Origin: [Clostridium] hylemonae DSM 15053
GTDB taxonomy: Bacteria > Bacillota > Clostridia > Lachnospirales > Lachnospiraceae
Length of the DNA: 64,000 nt
Direction of reading: 5' to 3'
NCBI RefSeq assembly: GCF_008281175.1
Contig: NZ_CP036524.1
Coordinates: 310,001-374,000, forward strand
The stretch's first letter is position 1, and every line of letters starts with the position of its first letter. Both the position numbers and the translations under genes were made by a program. Below are positions 27,214 to 36,111 of this stretch, piece by piece. The notes under the pieces are model-generated. The model searched no databases and was not told the DNA's origin. It saw only the letters and a program-made list of their open reading frames with translations.

Positions 27214-28623
27214 ATGAAAAGATCCGGGTACCGCACAAGTCTGCATATATATTTTATATTTCTGCTGTCACTGCTTTGCATACTGATAACAGCTTCTGTG
27301 CTCTTTTTTATGCTGATCACAGTCCGAAAAGCAGACGGGACTATCGTCAGAAGTGACTGGCCGGAGAGCTTTACGCAAGAATTTGAAAAACAGATCGTAT
27401 TCATTGACGGAAAACCGCGCGTTACGCAGGCAGGTCTTGAATTGCTGCAAAAAGAAGAACTGGGAATTCAGATACTGGACGCGGCCGGTGAGGAGCAGTT
27501 CAGTTTCAGGAAGCCGGAACAGGTTCCGTCCGGCTATTCTTCTGCCGGACTTCTGGAAGTGGAGAGAGCCGGGCATCTGGCGGACAGAAAGACAGCATCG
27601 CTGATCGGTGTGGCTGCGGACAGTAATTGCACTTACATCGTACACTTTCCGACAGCGGTCAACAGGCTTACCATGCAGCTGAACGGAGAACATCTTATAC
27701 GCGGCCGGACGATCGCTTTCTGGCTTGGCGGCTTAATGCTTCTGCTCATATTTCTTTCCGGTATCGTGTATGGCTTCTGCATGACACGGACGATGGGGCG
27801 GGTGACGGATGCAGTAAAGGCGATCGCGCTCCGCGCGTATATGCCGGTACAGGGAAAGGGGACTTTCAGCGACATATATGACAGCCTGAACGTGCTGGAC
27901 GCTGAGATCAGAAGCAGTGACCGGCTGAGAGAGCAGACGGATACAATGCGCAGGGAATGGATCGCCAATATCACACATGACTTGAAGACGCCCCTGTCAC
28001 CGGTGAAGGGATATGCGGAGATCATGCAGGAGGAAGGCGGCGCGGGGGCAGAAGAGCAGTACAGGCGCTACGCGGAAATAATACTGAAAAATGTCTCTTA
28101 TATGGAGCAGCTGCTGGATGACCTGAAGCTGACATACCAGCTGGAAAGCGGGACGGTTCCGCTGGAGCGGAAACGTATGGATCTGGTCCGTTTTTTGAAG
28201 GAGACGGTAATTGATATACTGAATACTCCGGAGTACGAAGAGCGAAGTATTCAAATACAGAGCAGCCGGGAGGACATATTTTTTTCTTTTGACAGGACAC
28301 TGTTCAGGCGGGCGTTTAATAATCTCATAGTAAACGCCCTTATCCACGGAGGCAGAGATGCCCAAATCACGGTAGGCGCAGCTGTTTTTAAAAACGAGAT
28401 ACAAGTCACTGTATCAGACAATGGGAAGGGAATGACCGCTGAGGAGGCAGACAGAATGTTCCGCCGCTATTACAGGGGAACGGATACAGACAAAAAACCG
28501 GAAGGGACAGGTCTCGGTCTTGCCATAACAAAGAACATCATAGAGAGTCACGGAGGTGCGGTAGATGTGCACAGCGCCCCGGACGAAGGGACGGAAATAA
28601 GCATTACATTTAAGGTTAATTAA
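27214..28623 (+). CDS. Sensor histidine kinase
   Basis: A 469-residue membrane kinase pairing with the regulator just upstream (no intergenic base). Helix 1 is at about residues 9-31, then an extracytoplasmic sensor of about 130 residues, helix 2 at about 170-195, and a HAMP-like linker. The HisKA motif NITHDLKTPLSPVKGYAEI contains the phospho-acceptor His (about residue 253). The HATPase_c domain shows FNNLIVNALIHGG, DNGKGM and GTGLGLAI. It is built like VanS/PhoR-type sensors. With the FtsX-type ABC transporter behind it, a role in sensing envelope stress or antimicrobial peptides is plausible but unproven. Confidence 0.93.
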   Translation: MKRSGYRTSLHIYFIFLLSLLCILITASVLFFMLITVRKADGTIVRSDWPESFTQEFEKQIVFIDGKPRVTQAGLELLQKEELGIQILDAAGEEQFSFRKPEQVPSGYSSAGLLEVERAGHLADRKTASLIGVAADSNCTYIVHFPTAVNRLTMQLNGEHLIRGRTIAFWLGGLMLLLIFLSGIVYGFCMTRTMGRVTDAVKAIALRAYMPVQGKGTFSDIYDSLNVLDAEIRSSDRLREQTDTMRREWIANITHDLKTPLSPVKGYAEIMQEEGGAGAEEQYRRYAEIILKNVSYMEQLLDDLKLTYQLESGTVPLERKRMDLVRFLKETVIDILNTPEYEERSIQIQSSREDIFFSFDRTLFRRAFNNLIVNALIHGGRDAQITVGAAVFKNEIQVTVSDNGKGMTAEEADRMFRRYYRGTDTDKKPEGTGLGLAITKNIIESHGGAVDVHSAPDEGTEISITFKVN

Positions 28624-28645
28624 GGCTGCGTACAGGATAGATTAA

Positions 28646-28689
28646 GGCCGGCAGAGTATCATTTCATTATGATAACTGCCGGCTTTTTC
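28646..28689 (+). terminator. Hairpin between kinase and ABC permease genes
   Basis: GCCGGCAG-A-TATCAT type stem (28646-28661) with its complement (28668-28683) and a TTTTT tail. It probably reduces, rather than stops, read-through into the transporter genes. Confidence 0.8.
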
Positions 28690-28716
28690 TATGGCAGAAA
28701 AGAAAGAAGGTGCGTT

Positions 28717-31200
28717 TTGAAGATCATAATAAAATACATTCTTACAAACATGAAAGAGAGGAAGGTGCGCACAGCCGTGATGGCGCTTACGATCCTTCTT
28801 TCCTCCGCCCTTTTGTTTGTCTCTGTCTCCATCGGGACATCGTATGAAAGTGCGCAGAAGAAAATGGCGCGGGGAATGACCGGGGCTGCATCCGTCTCTG
28901 TGACGGCCGCAGACAGCCGGGCCGGACTGGACGACAGTACAATCCCCAAACTGCCGGAGGTAAAGGCTGCGGCGGGCATATTAAAGAGTTCTGCGCTGTA
29001 CAGTGAAGACGGGTATTACGAATCCGTTGATTTAGTGGCGGCGGATCTCGAACAGCTGAACCGCATCAACAAGCCGCGCATGGCAGATGGAAAAGAAATA
29101 ACCGGTTTTTCCGGAAATCAGATTATTCTTCCGGAGCGGTTTACCTCCAAGTTCGGGATAAAAAAAGGCGACACGGTTACGCTTCAGATCGGCAAAAGGC
29201 CAGTCTCTTTTGAAGTGTATGGTATCGCGGCGTATGATACGCTGTTTTTAAGACAGACGAGGGGAGCCACGGCTCTCGTTCCGCTGGCCGCCCTGACGGC
29301 GGTCGTGCAGCCGCCGCAGAAGTACAGCGATATACTGCTTGAGCCGTCTGAAGGGGTTACGGCTGCAGAACTTAAGTCCTGTCTGGAGAACATACTGCCG
29401 CAACAACAGTATCATGTGTCGGAGACCGTAGATGAAGCTCAGATCACGGCCGACGCAAGGCAGAAGTCCATGCCATTCTTTCTGATCAGCTTTTTTTCGC
29501 TGACGATGAGTGTGTTTATCATATTCAGCAGTTATAAAGTGATCACGCTGGAACGGCTTCCGACGGTCGGAACATTCCGCAGTATCGGGGCGGAGGAAAA
29601 GACGGTGACGGCAATTCTTCTGGCAGAGAGTATTGTGTATGGACTGGCAGGAGGGCTCGTCGGTATTCCTGCGGGGATAGCGGTCCTTAAGGCAATATTG
29701 CACGGAATGGGGAAGGAGCTGACAGAGGGGATAGAGATTCCCGCCGTGATCACACTGCCTGGAATCGTCCTTTCATTTGCAGCCGCAATGACAGTTTCCG
29801 TCCTCAGTGCGTGGATTCCTGTGCGCCGCGCGGGCCGTCTGCCGGTAAAAGACGTGGTCCTCGGCACGGTGGAGGAACAGGGAAGACCGGCGCGTTATGC
29901 CGTTGGTATGGCTGTTGTGCTAGCTGCCGTCTCAGTCATACTTCCCCGCGTTGCTCCGGAAGGGCTTCTGTATCTAGCAGGCGGGATATCTCTGCTTGGC
30001 CTAATAACGGCGGCGCTTCTCATCATTCCGTCACTTACGGATCTTGCGGCGAAATATCTGGAACGTCTTTACGGAGTTATTTTTCATAATGAGGGAATAC
30101 TGGCGGCGCGTAATATGAGGGACAATAAGAATATCACGCAGAATATCACACTGCTGTTCATCAGCATCTCCGCCGTGATCTCCATCAGTGTTGTGGGGAG
30201 CTTTGTGACTTCTTATATAAGCGACGTCTTTCAGGGCGCCGAGCTGGAAGGGTTTGCCGACGGTTACATGGATGAGGACTTTGTGGAACAGGTCAGGAAG
30301 ATGGAAGGAGTGGAAAAGGTACTGCCGGTCCGCGTGCTGGAAGACAAGGTTCAGGCAGAAGGGTATACGTTTTCCCGTTTTGAAGCTGCGGATGATCTGG
30401 AGAGATACAGTTCCATGTTTGCCCTGCGTTATACGGACAGTTCCATGAAACAGAACGCAGTGTCCGCCTTTAAACAGGGCGGCAGGGCGCTGCTCATGAG
30501 TGAAGCGTACATGAAGGAAGCTAAACTGAAGACAGGAGATACCATTTCACTGTCAGACGGAACGTTCAGCGCTGATTACAGGATCGAAGGCAGCTTCAGG
30601 TCGAGAGCTACGGATGTAGAGGCGGTCATACCTTCCTCGTGTGCGGTGCGGGATTTTGGGGCGGATGCCTATAATTTTCTCGCGTATACGGCGGCAGACC
30701 CGGATGCAGTGATGGTTCAGATCCGAGGTCTCTTTGGAGAGACGCCGAACTGGAGCCGTACGGTGGAAGAGTTTAATTCAGACGCAGCCCGCACGGTAGG
30801 TGCATTTCTGGAGCCGATGCACAGTATGACTTATTTCATATTGCTGATGGCCGCGGTGGGCATCGTCAATAATCTGCTGATCAATTATATGCAGAGGCGA
30901 AGAACGATAGCCATGTATAAGTCGGCGGGTCTGAGCAACAGACAAAATGTAAAAATGATGCTGATCGAAGGATTTACTTCCGGATCCGCAGGTGCGGTGA
31001 CCGCCATATTTGTGTCGTATTTGGAGATACAGACGATATTTATTGTGGCAGGGCCGAAGATATCTGTAAAGCCGGAGTTAGACATGGTTACTTTTCTGGC
31101 GGCCGGAGCAATGGGGATCGCGATCACCGTGGCAGGAACCGCCGCGCCTATCTTTAAAAGCTGCCGTATGAAGCTTGTGGAAGTAATTAAATTTGAATAG
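28717..31200 (+). CDS. FtsX-type ABC transporter permease (MacB-like)
   Basis: An 827-residue permease with the two-module architecture of large FtsX/MacB family proteins: an N-terminal helix (about residues 17-40), a periplasmic-type domain (about 45-255), three helices of a first FtsX domain (about 260-400), two central helices, a second extracytoplasmic domain (about 500-690) and a final FtsX domain (about 700-820). The TTG at 28717 is taken as start because AAGAAGG lies 6 bases upstream; an ATG at 28669 falls inside the terminator stem. These transporters commonly expel or sense peptides or lipids. The ATPase follows 19 bases downstream. Confidence 0.85.
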   Translation: MKIIIKYILTNMKERKVRTAVMALTILLSSALLFVSVSIGTSYESAQKKMARGMTGAASVSVTAADSRAGLDDSTIPKLPEVKAAAGILKSSALYSEDGYYESVDLVAADLEQLNRINKPRMADGKEITGFSGNQIILPERFTSKFGIKKGDTVTLQIGKRPVSFEVYGIAAYDTLFLRQTRGATALVPLAALTAVVQPPQKYSDILLEPSEGVTAAELKSCLENILPQQQYHVSETVDEAQITADARQKSMPFFLISFFSLTMSVFIIFSSYKVITLERLPTVGTFRSIGAEEKTVTAILLAESIVYGLAGGLVGIPAGIAVLKAILHGMGKELTEGIEIPAVITLPGIVLSFAAAMTVSVLSAWIPVRRAGRLPVKDVVLGTVEEQGRPARYAVGMAVVLAAVSVILPRVAPEGLLYLAGGISLLGLITAALLIIPSLTDLAAKYLERLYGVIFHNEGILAARNMRDNKNITQNITLLFISISAVISISVVGSFVTSYISDVFQGAELEGFADGYMDEDFVEQVRKMEGVEKVLPVRVLEDKVQAEGYTFSRFEAADDLERYSSMFALRYTDSSMKQNAVSAFKQGGRALLMSEAYMKEAKLKTGDTISLSDGTFSADYRIEGSFRSRATDVEAVIPSSCAVRDFGADAYNFLAYTAADPDAVMVQIRGLFGETPNWSRTVEEFNSDAARTVGAFLEPMHSMTYFILLMAAVGIVNNLLINYMQRRRTIAMYKSAGLSNRQNVKMMLIEGFTSGSAGAVTAIFVSYLEIQTIFIVAGPKISVKPELDMVTFLAAGAMGIAITVAGTAAPIFKSCRMKLVEVIKFE

Positions 31201-31219
31201 ACATTCAGGAGGTCTGTAT

Positions 31220-31906
31220 ATGAAGGAGTATGACGGCACTGCCGCTGTCGAGGGCAGAAATATTACAAAGGATTTTATAGTCGGAGACACAGTATCCAAG
31301 GTATTAAAGGGGATATCGCTGAAAGTAATGCATGGGGAATTTGTCTCAGTCATGGGGCAGTCGGGTTCGGGAAAGAGTACACTGCTCTATATACTGGGAG
31401 GCCTTGATACACCGACGGAAGGTTCGGTATACATCAATGGAACAGACATCAGTCGCTTTAACGACGCAGATATGAGCAGAATGCGGAGGCAGAAGACAGG
31501 GTTTGTATTTCAGTTTTATAACCTGATCCCGAATCTGAATGTAGAGGAAAATATTATGCTTCCGCTTCTGCTGGACGGTAAGAAAATGCGTGACTATAGA
31601 GATCAGCTTGCTCACATTCTTCAAGTGGTCGGACTGTCGGACAGGAGAAAGCATACGCCGCGCCAGCTGTCGGGCGGACAGCAGCAGAGGACGGCCATAG
31701 CGCGCGCGCTGATCGGCAGTCCTGAGATACTCTTTGCGGACGAACCGACCGGGAATCTGGACAGCAGGACGGGGGCGGATATTATGCGGCTGCTGGAAGA
31801 GATCAACCGCACAAGCGGACAGACGATCATTATGGTGACACACTCCCCGGAAGCGGCAAAGAGCAGCGGCCGCATCATAACCGTGCGGGACGGGATAATA
31901 AGTTAA
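31220..31906 (+). CDS. ABC transporter ATP-binding protein (LolD/MacB type)
   Basis: A 228-residue ATPase for the FtsX permease upstream. Walker A GQSGSGKST is at about residues 41-49, the signature LSGGQQQR near 142, Walker B ILFADEP near 162 and the H-loop His in MVTHSPE. The FQFYNLIPNLNVEEN Q-loop region is typical for this subfamily. AGGAGG lies 7 bases before the ATG at 31220; an earlier ATG at 31193 overlaps the permease end and has no site. Last gene of the two-component/transporter unit. Confidence 0.95.
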   Translation: MKEYDGTAAVEGRNITKDFIVGDTVSKVLKGISLKVMHGEFVSVMGQSGSGKSTLLYILGGLDTPTEGSVYINGTDISRFNDADMSRMRRQKTGFVFQFYNLIPNLNVEENIMLPLLLDGKKMRDYRDQLAHILQVVGLSDRRKHTPRQLSGGQQQRTAIARALIGSPEILFADEPTGNLDSRTGADIMRLLEEINRTSGQTIIMVTHSPEAAKSSGRIITVRDGIIS

Positions 31907-31921
31907 CAGCATTTTTTAAAA

Positions 31922-31941
31922 TATGTTGTAAATACAACATA
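31922..31941. promoter_or_regulatory. Perfect 8+8 palindrome before the ferredoxin-like gene
   Basis: TATGTTGT, four bases, ACAACATA. It stands 60 bases before the start codon and just upstream of a possible -10 (TATTAT, near 31957). It looks like the site of a dimeric repressor or activator. I cannot name the regulator. Confidence 0.5.
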
Positions 31942-32000
31942 CAGAACCATATGATTGTATTATACTGAACGAGGAAAGTTACCTTAAGGAGGACAAGAAT

Positions 32001-32714
32001 ATGGTACGTAGGATCATACAGATCGATGAAGAAAAATGCAACGGGTGCGGGCTGTGCGCAAAGGCCTGTCACGAGGAAGCTATCAAAATGGAGAACGGCA
32101 AGGCGAAACTGCTGCGGGACGATTACTGCGACGGCCTGGGAGACTGTCTGCCAGCCTGCCCTGCAGGGGCCATTACCTTTGTAGAGCGGGAAGCGGCGGC
32201 ATATGATGAGGAAGCTGTCCGGAGGAATAAAAGGAAGAAAACCAATGAAAAGGATGGGACACTGCCGTGCGGCTGTCCGGGCAGCCATTCCGGGCAGATC
32301 GTAAGAGAGCCGTCCTCCGGGACAGCCTGTCAGGCGCCGGCAGTGCATTCCATGCTTCGGCAGTGGCCGGTGCAGATAAAATTAGCGCCTGTAAACGCAC
32401 CTTACTTTGACGGCGCCGACTTGCTTATAGCAGCAGACTGTACGGCATACGCATACGGAAACTTCCATCAGGAATTTATACGGGGCAAGGTGACGCTCAT
32501 CGGCTGCCCCAAACTGGACGACACTGATTACAGTGAGAAACTGGCTGAGATCATAAGAGAGAACGATGTCAGGAGTCTGACCATTGTAAGGATGGAAGTG
32601 CCTTGCTGTGGAGGGATCGAACATGCCGCGGCATCAGCTCTTAAGGAAAGCGGTAAATTTATACCGTGGCATGTCGTCGTGATATCGACGGACGGACATA
32701 TATTAGAGCGTTGA
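32001..32714 (+). CDS. 4Fe-4S ferredoxin-type protein
   Basis: A 237-residue iron-sulfur protein. The first cluster motif is a full CxxCxxCxxxC (Cys 13, 16, 19, 23). The second is shortened: Cys 43, 49 and 53 in YCDGLGDCLPACP, so either a [3Fe-4S] cluster or a fourth ligand from elsewhere. More cysteines lie in the C-terminal half (PCGCPG near 90, AADC, IGCP and PCCGG), which resembles a domain found attached to ferredoxins in anaerobes. It probably transfers electrons in the cytoplasm; the partner is unknown. AAGGAGG precedes the ATG. Transcribed alone. Confidence 0.85.
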   Translation: MVRRIIQIDEEKCNGCGLCAKACHEEAIKMENGKAKLLRDDYCDGLGDCLPACPAGAITFVEREAAAYDEEAVRRNKRKKTNEKDGTLPCGCPGSHSGQIVREPSSGTACQAPAVHSMLRQWPVQIKLAPVNAPYFDGADLLIAADCTAYAYGNFHQEFIRGKVTLIGCPKLDDTDYSEKLAEIIRENDVRSLTIVRMEVPCCGGIEHAAASALKESGKFIPWHVVVISTDGHILER

Positions 32715-32790
32715 TGACTGAAACGGTTTCTATTCCTGCCATAAGCTGATATAATATAAAAAATTATATTTAATGTAAGGAGTCGGCGTT

Positions 32791-34728
32791 ATGGCAGATA
32801 AAAGAGAAAAGTGGATCCTCATGGCAGTCCTGCCGTTCATTGCAGTTTTGCTGTTGGCAGTGTGGAGCGTCAAGCCGCGCGTGGATGAGGTCCGCACGAT
32901 CGATTCAAAAGCCGGGACATGGGACTTGGCTGCCGCCGGTTTTGAACAGTCGGCAGTCAGGCTTGACGGCGATGTGGAGTATGTGCCGGATGCGCTGCTT
33001 TCCCCGGAGGAATTTTCGCGGCGCGGCGACATACAGGCAGGACAGCCGGGGGATGAGACTCAATATGCTACCAGCCGGATGCGTCTGATAATACCGAGCG
33101 GCAGCTATCTCATCTGCGGGTACAGCGTGGACTTCGCAAGCCGCATGTATGTAAACGGTGAATTGCTCTTTGAGGCAGGCGCGCCGGGAGACAGCCGTGA
33201 ATCAGCCAGGCCAGGCGTGAAGTTCTTTGTGCTGCCTGTGTCGCCGGATGAAAACGGTGAGATCGTCATAGTGCAGCAGGCGTCCAATTTCATTCATAAG
33301 GACGGCGGGTCCTACGGACATTTTTATATCGGCACGCCGGAACAGATCGACCAGTATATTTCCCGGAATCTTTGGCCGGAAGTCATATTAATGGGTGTGT
33401 ACCTTGTGCTGTTTGTCGTCCACTTGATCTTATATCTGATGATGAGGAACTACAAACCGAATCTGCTGTTTGCTTTGTTTTGCCTTACGTGGTTTGTGCG
33501 CACCGGAGTTACCGGGCAGCGGCTGCTCGATGTGATACTGCCGAAGCTGCCGTGGGTGGTTTTGTTCCGGCTTGAATACCTGACGATGCCGCTGAGCGGC
33601 ATTCTGCTCGTGTGGCTTTTATACCTGATCTTCCCAGGTGTGCTGCAAAAATGGTTTTCACTGGCTGCCAGTATCTTGTGCGGGGCAGTTGCCGTACTGG
33701 ATGTGTTCGCTTCCACGCTGCTGATATCCTACACAGCAGTATGGCGAGTCGTGCTGCTGGGAGTCATTGCCCTGTATTTTTTTGTGCGGCTCATTCTGCG
33801 ATGGCGGCGGCCGGCCGCGGAACAGGCTGCCGTGCTGTCAGGATTTGCTTTTCTGGTGTTTGCGGCCGTTTGGGACATGTGCTATCATCGGGATGTTTTT
33901 CTGCTGCCTGCCCTGCGTTTTGCCATATCGGAGGTGGCGATCGCTGTGTTTGTGCTGTTTGCCATGACGGCAATGTTCTTCGGCACCATGCGGGAAGTGC
34001 GCATGGCCAGAGAGCGGGAGGAGCGTATGGCGGCGGAGAAGGCGGCGGCGGAGGAGCTGGCCCGCCTGAAAGGCGAATTCTATACAGATCTTTCCCATGA
34101 AATGAAAACACCGTTGACAGTCATGGTAGCCAACGCCGAATTTGCGGCCAGGAACATACGGGCCGGAGCCATAGACGAGGAGACGGGTGTAGACCTGGAT
34201 GCCATCGCGGCGGAGGGCAGGCGTCTTGCCAAGCTCGTAAACGGTCTTGTGAATCTGAACCGGATGCGGGATAAGGGCGCGCAGGACACCGTGGTGTCCC
34301 TTGCAAAACTGACGGAGGAAACTGCCCGTACATATAAGGCGCTGGCTGAAAAGCAGGGCAGCCGCCTGTCGGTGGAGATCGAATCCGGCCTGCCTGCGGT
34401 GAACGGCAACGCCGACCAGCTGGCGCAGGTGGTCATAAACTTGCTGGCGAATGCCGGCAGACATACGAGGGACGGAGTGATCACAGTGAGTCTTCGCCGG
34501 GAGTCAGGGCGCCTACGCCTGGAGGTAGCCGATACCGGCGACGGTATATCGCCGGAGATCCTGCCCCATATCTTTGACCGGTTCTGCCGCGGGGATGAGA
34601 GCGGCACAGGGCTCGGTCTTGCCATCTGCAGAGAGATCATAGAGAATCACGGCGGGAAAATTGATATACAAAGTGATATGGGGAAAGGAACTACAGTGTG
34701 GTTTACTCTGCCGGTCATAGGAGAATAA
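32791..34728 (+). CDS. Orphan sensor histidine kinase with 7TM-type sensor
   Basis: A 645-residue kinase. An N-terminal helix (about residues 8-27) is followed by an extracytoplasmic beta-rich domain of about 160 residues (7TMR-DISM extracellular type) and seven closely spaced helices (about 195-405). A helical linker rich in Arg/Glu/Ala leads to the HisKA motif DLSHEMKTPLTVM with the phospho-acceptor His near residue 434, and a HATPase_c domain (NLLANAGRHT, DTGDGI, GTGLGLAI). No response regulator gene is adjacent. TATAAT stands about 35 bases before the ribosome site AAGGAG. Confidence 0.88.
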   Translation: MADKREKWILMAVLPFIAVLLLAVWSVKPRVDEVRTIDSKAGTWDLAAAGFEQSAVRLDGDVEYVPDALLSPEEFSRRGDIQAGQPGDETQYATSRMRLIIPSGSYLICGYSVDFASRMYVNGELLFEAGAPGDSRESARPGVKFFVLPVSPDENGEIVIVQQASNFIHKDGGSYGHFYIGTPEQIDQYISRNLWPEVILMGVYLVLFVVHLILYLMMRNYKPNLLFALFCLTWFVRTGVTGQRLLDVILPKLPWVVLFRLEYLTMPLSGILLVWLLYLIFPGVLQKWFSLAASILCGAVAVLDVFASTLLISYTAVWRVVLLGVIALYFFVRLILRWRRPAAEQAAVLSGFAFLVFAAVWDMCYHRDVFLLPALRFAISEVAIAVFVLFAMTAMFFGTMREVRMAREREERMAAEKAAAEELARLKGEFYTDLSHEMKTPLTVMVANAEFAARNIRAGAIDEETGVDLDAIAAEGRRLAKLVNGLVNLNRMRDKGAQDTVVSLAKLTEETARTYKALAEKQGSRLSVEIESGLPAVNGNADQLAQVVINLLANAGRHTRDGVITVSLRRESGRLRLEVADTGDGISPEILPHIFDRFCRGDESGTGLGLAICREIIENHGGKIDIQSDMGKGTTVWFTLPVIGE

Positions 34729-34750
34729 CAGAATAAGCGGCGAAAAAAAT

Positions 34751-34786
34751 AGTGCGTAGAATTCGTTCGGAATTCTACGCACTTTG
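34751..34786. terminator. Strong hairpin after the orphan kinase gene
   Basis: AGTGCGTAGAATTC and its exact complement around a 5-base loop (34751-34783), with A-rich DNA before and TTT after. Works best as a terminator of the kinase gene. Confidence 0.8.
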
Positions 34787-34968
34787 CTGTCCGGCGCGAT
34801 CAAAATAACATATTTTTCGAGAAAAATAACAAAAGCTTTTTAAATAAGCTTTATTTTTTTGAATAAAATCGTAACAAATATGTAACAATTGTAATAAATA
34901 GAAAATATCTGAATATAATTAATTAAAACAATTTTAAAATATTGTTATTTTCAGGAGGGTATAAATTT

Positions 34969-35679
34969 ATGAAATCTAAAAAACATGTGGGGCTTCTCGT
35001 AACATTGTTAACTGTCACGTCGCTGTTTACCGCAGGGTATTCCAGCGAAGCGGCGGCGGGTGAACCGGAGGCTTTGCCGGTAACGGCGGATGCAAATGCA
35101 GATAAATACGCATCCTGTCTTATGGACATGAAAGAGACAACCCAGAAGATAATAGAAGAACAGCAGAAAATAGCAGAAGAAAAACGGATCGCAGAAGAAA
35201 AGAGGATCGCGGAAGAAAAAAGAATAGCAGAAGAAAAAGCAGCCCAGGAGAAGGCGGCGCAGGAGAAAGCAGCCCAGGAAAAGGCCGCTCAGGAAAAAGC
35301 TGCCCAGGAGGCGGCTCAGGCAGCGCAGCAAAGGGCAGTTTCAGCGAGCCAGTCAGACCAGGACCTTCTGGCGGCGATCATATTCTGCGAGGCGGGAAAT
35401 CAGCCGTATGACGGACAGGTTGCCGTAGGTGCGGTCGTAATGAACCGGGTGAGAAGCGGAATCTTCCCTAATTCCATCCGTGACGTCATCTACCAGTCAG
35501 GACAGTTCGGTCCGGCCGTGACAGGCTGGCTCGATCAGGTACTGTCTTCCGGCGGGTACACTGACACGGCAAGAGCGGCCGCCGCAGATGCGCTTGCGGG
35601 AGCTAACCCGATAGGGGACTGCCTCTATTTTGACCAGGGTGGGTCTGGAATGCAGATCGGGGCGCATTATTTCCATTAA
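34969..35679 (+). CDS. Cell-wall hydrolase, SleB/Hydrolase_2 type
   Basis: A 236-residue exported protein. Signal peptide residues 1-30; then a charged, helical linker made of IAEEKR repeats (four) and AAQEK repeats (five) at about residues 68-122; then a C-terminal Hydrolase_2 domain (about 128-236) with the family start LLAAIIFCEAGNQPYDGQVAVGAVVMNR-like region, whose Glu is the presumed catalytic residue, and the end IGAHYFH. Related proteins cleave peptidoglycan, for example during spore germination. The linker probably forms a coiled coil that spans the wall. CAGGAGGG lies 9 bases before the ATG. The upstream 240 bases are AT-rich and hold no gene. Confidence 0.88.
   Translation: MKSKKHVGLLVTLLTVTSLFTAGYSSEAAAGEPEALPVTADANADKYASCLMDMKETTQKIIEEQQKIAEEKRIAEEKRIAEEKRIAEEKAAQEKAAQEKAAQEKAAQEKAAQEAAQAAQQRAVSASQSDQDLLAAIIFCEAGNQPYDGQVAVGAVVMNRVRSGIFPNSIRDVIYQSGQFGPAVTGWLDQVLSSGGYTDTARAAAADALAGANPIGDCLYFDQGGSGMQIGAHYFH
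35171..35312 (+). repeat. Coding repeats in the SleB-type gene
   Basis: Four 18-bp units encoding IAEEKR/IAEEKA followed by five 15-bp units encoding AAQEK. Slippage here would change linker length without changing frame. Confidence 0.8.
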
Positions 35680-35681
35680 GT

Positions 35682-35701
35682 GAGAATTTGAGATGTAGTG
35701 T
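35682..35701. repeat. Lead motif shared by the two palindromic elements
   Basis: GAGAATTTGAGATGTAGTGT matches 3811-3830 with one gap and two differences, in the same orientation and at the same side of the palindrome. Confidence 0.55.
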
Positions 35702-35723
35702 TTTTGAAAGATTGGCGGTGGAC

Positions 35724-35980
35724 GGCGAAGCGGACAGGTGCACAGAAGTGGTTTATGGGCGCTGCGTCAGGCGGGAAGCCGTAACCGCAGAAAGAGCCGG
35801 AATCGGATAACCGAGCCTATTCGGAATGAAATCCTGAAGGGATTTCTTTCCTCAGAGGCTCTCGTGGATGTTATTTGTGATAACATCCACGTATCTGATT
35901 CCGGCTCTTTCTGCAGCAACGGCTTTCTCACCTGACTCCGAACGCCCATAAACCGCTTATGTGCACCCGCCCGCTTCGCC
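35724..35980. repeat. 257-bp long palindromic element between convergent genes
   Basis: Outer arms 35724-35804 and 35897-35980 are complementary over most of about 80 positions (for example GGCGAAGCGG with CCGCTTCGCC and GCAGAAAGAGCCGGAATC with its exact complement). The apex carries separate hairpins: GAAATCC/GGATTTC at 35828-35846 and an exact 11-bp stem CGTGGATGTTA at 35863-35891. Like the first element it lies between converging genes and codes for nothing convincing. A 25-base motif at 36019-36043 links it with the first element. Confidence 0.78.
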
Positions 35981-36018
35981 TGTTCATCTCCAGGTGTTTA
36001 AAATACTCAACCGGGAGA

Positions 36019-36043
36019 GATTCCCTGGGGTGTCTCGATGGAT
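36019..36043. repeat. GATTCCCTG module next to the second palindrome
   Basis: Matches 3734-3758 at 21 of 25 positions in the same orientation, but stands after its palindrome instead of before it. Confidence 0.55.
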
Positions 36044-36064
36044 GGTATTGTTAGGATGTAGATT

Positions 36065-36102
36065 AAGAAGACACGGTGCTCATATGCGCCGTGTCTTCTT
36101 TA
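36065..36102 (-). terminator. Terminator of the MFS gene
   Basis: AAGAAGACACGGTGC pairs with GCGCCGTGTCTTCTT (one mismatch) directly after the minus-strand stop codon. Confidence 0.7.
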
Positions 36103-36111
36103 GGTATTGGA

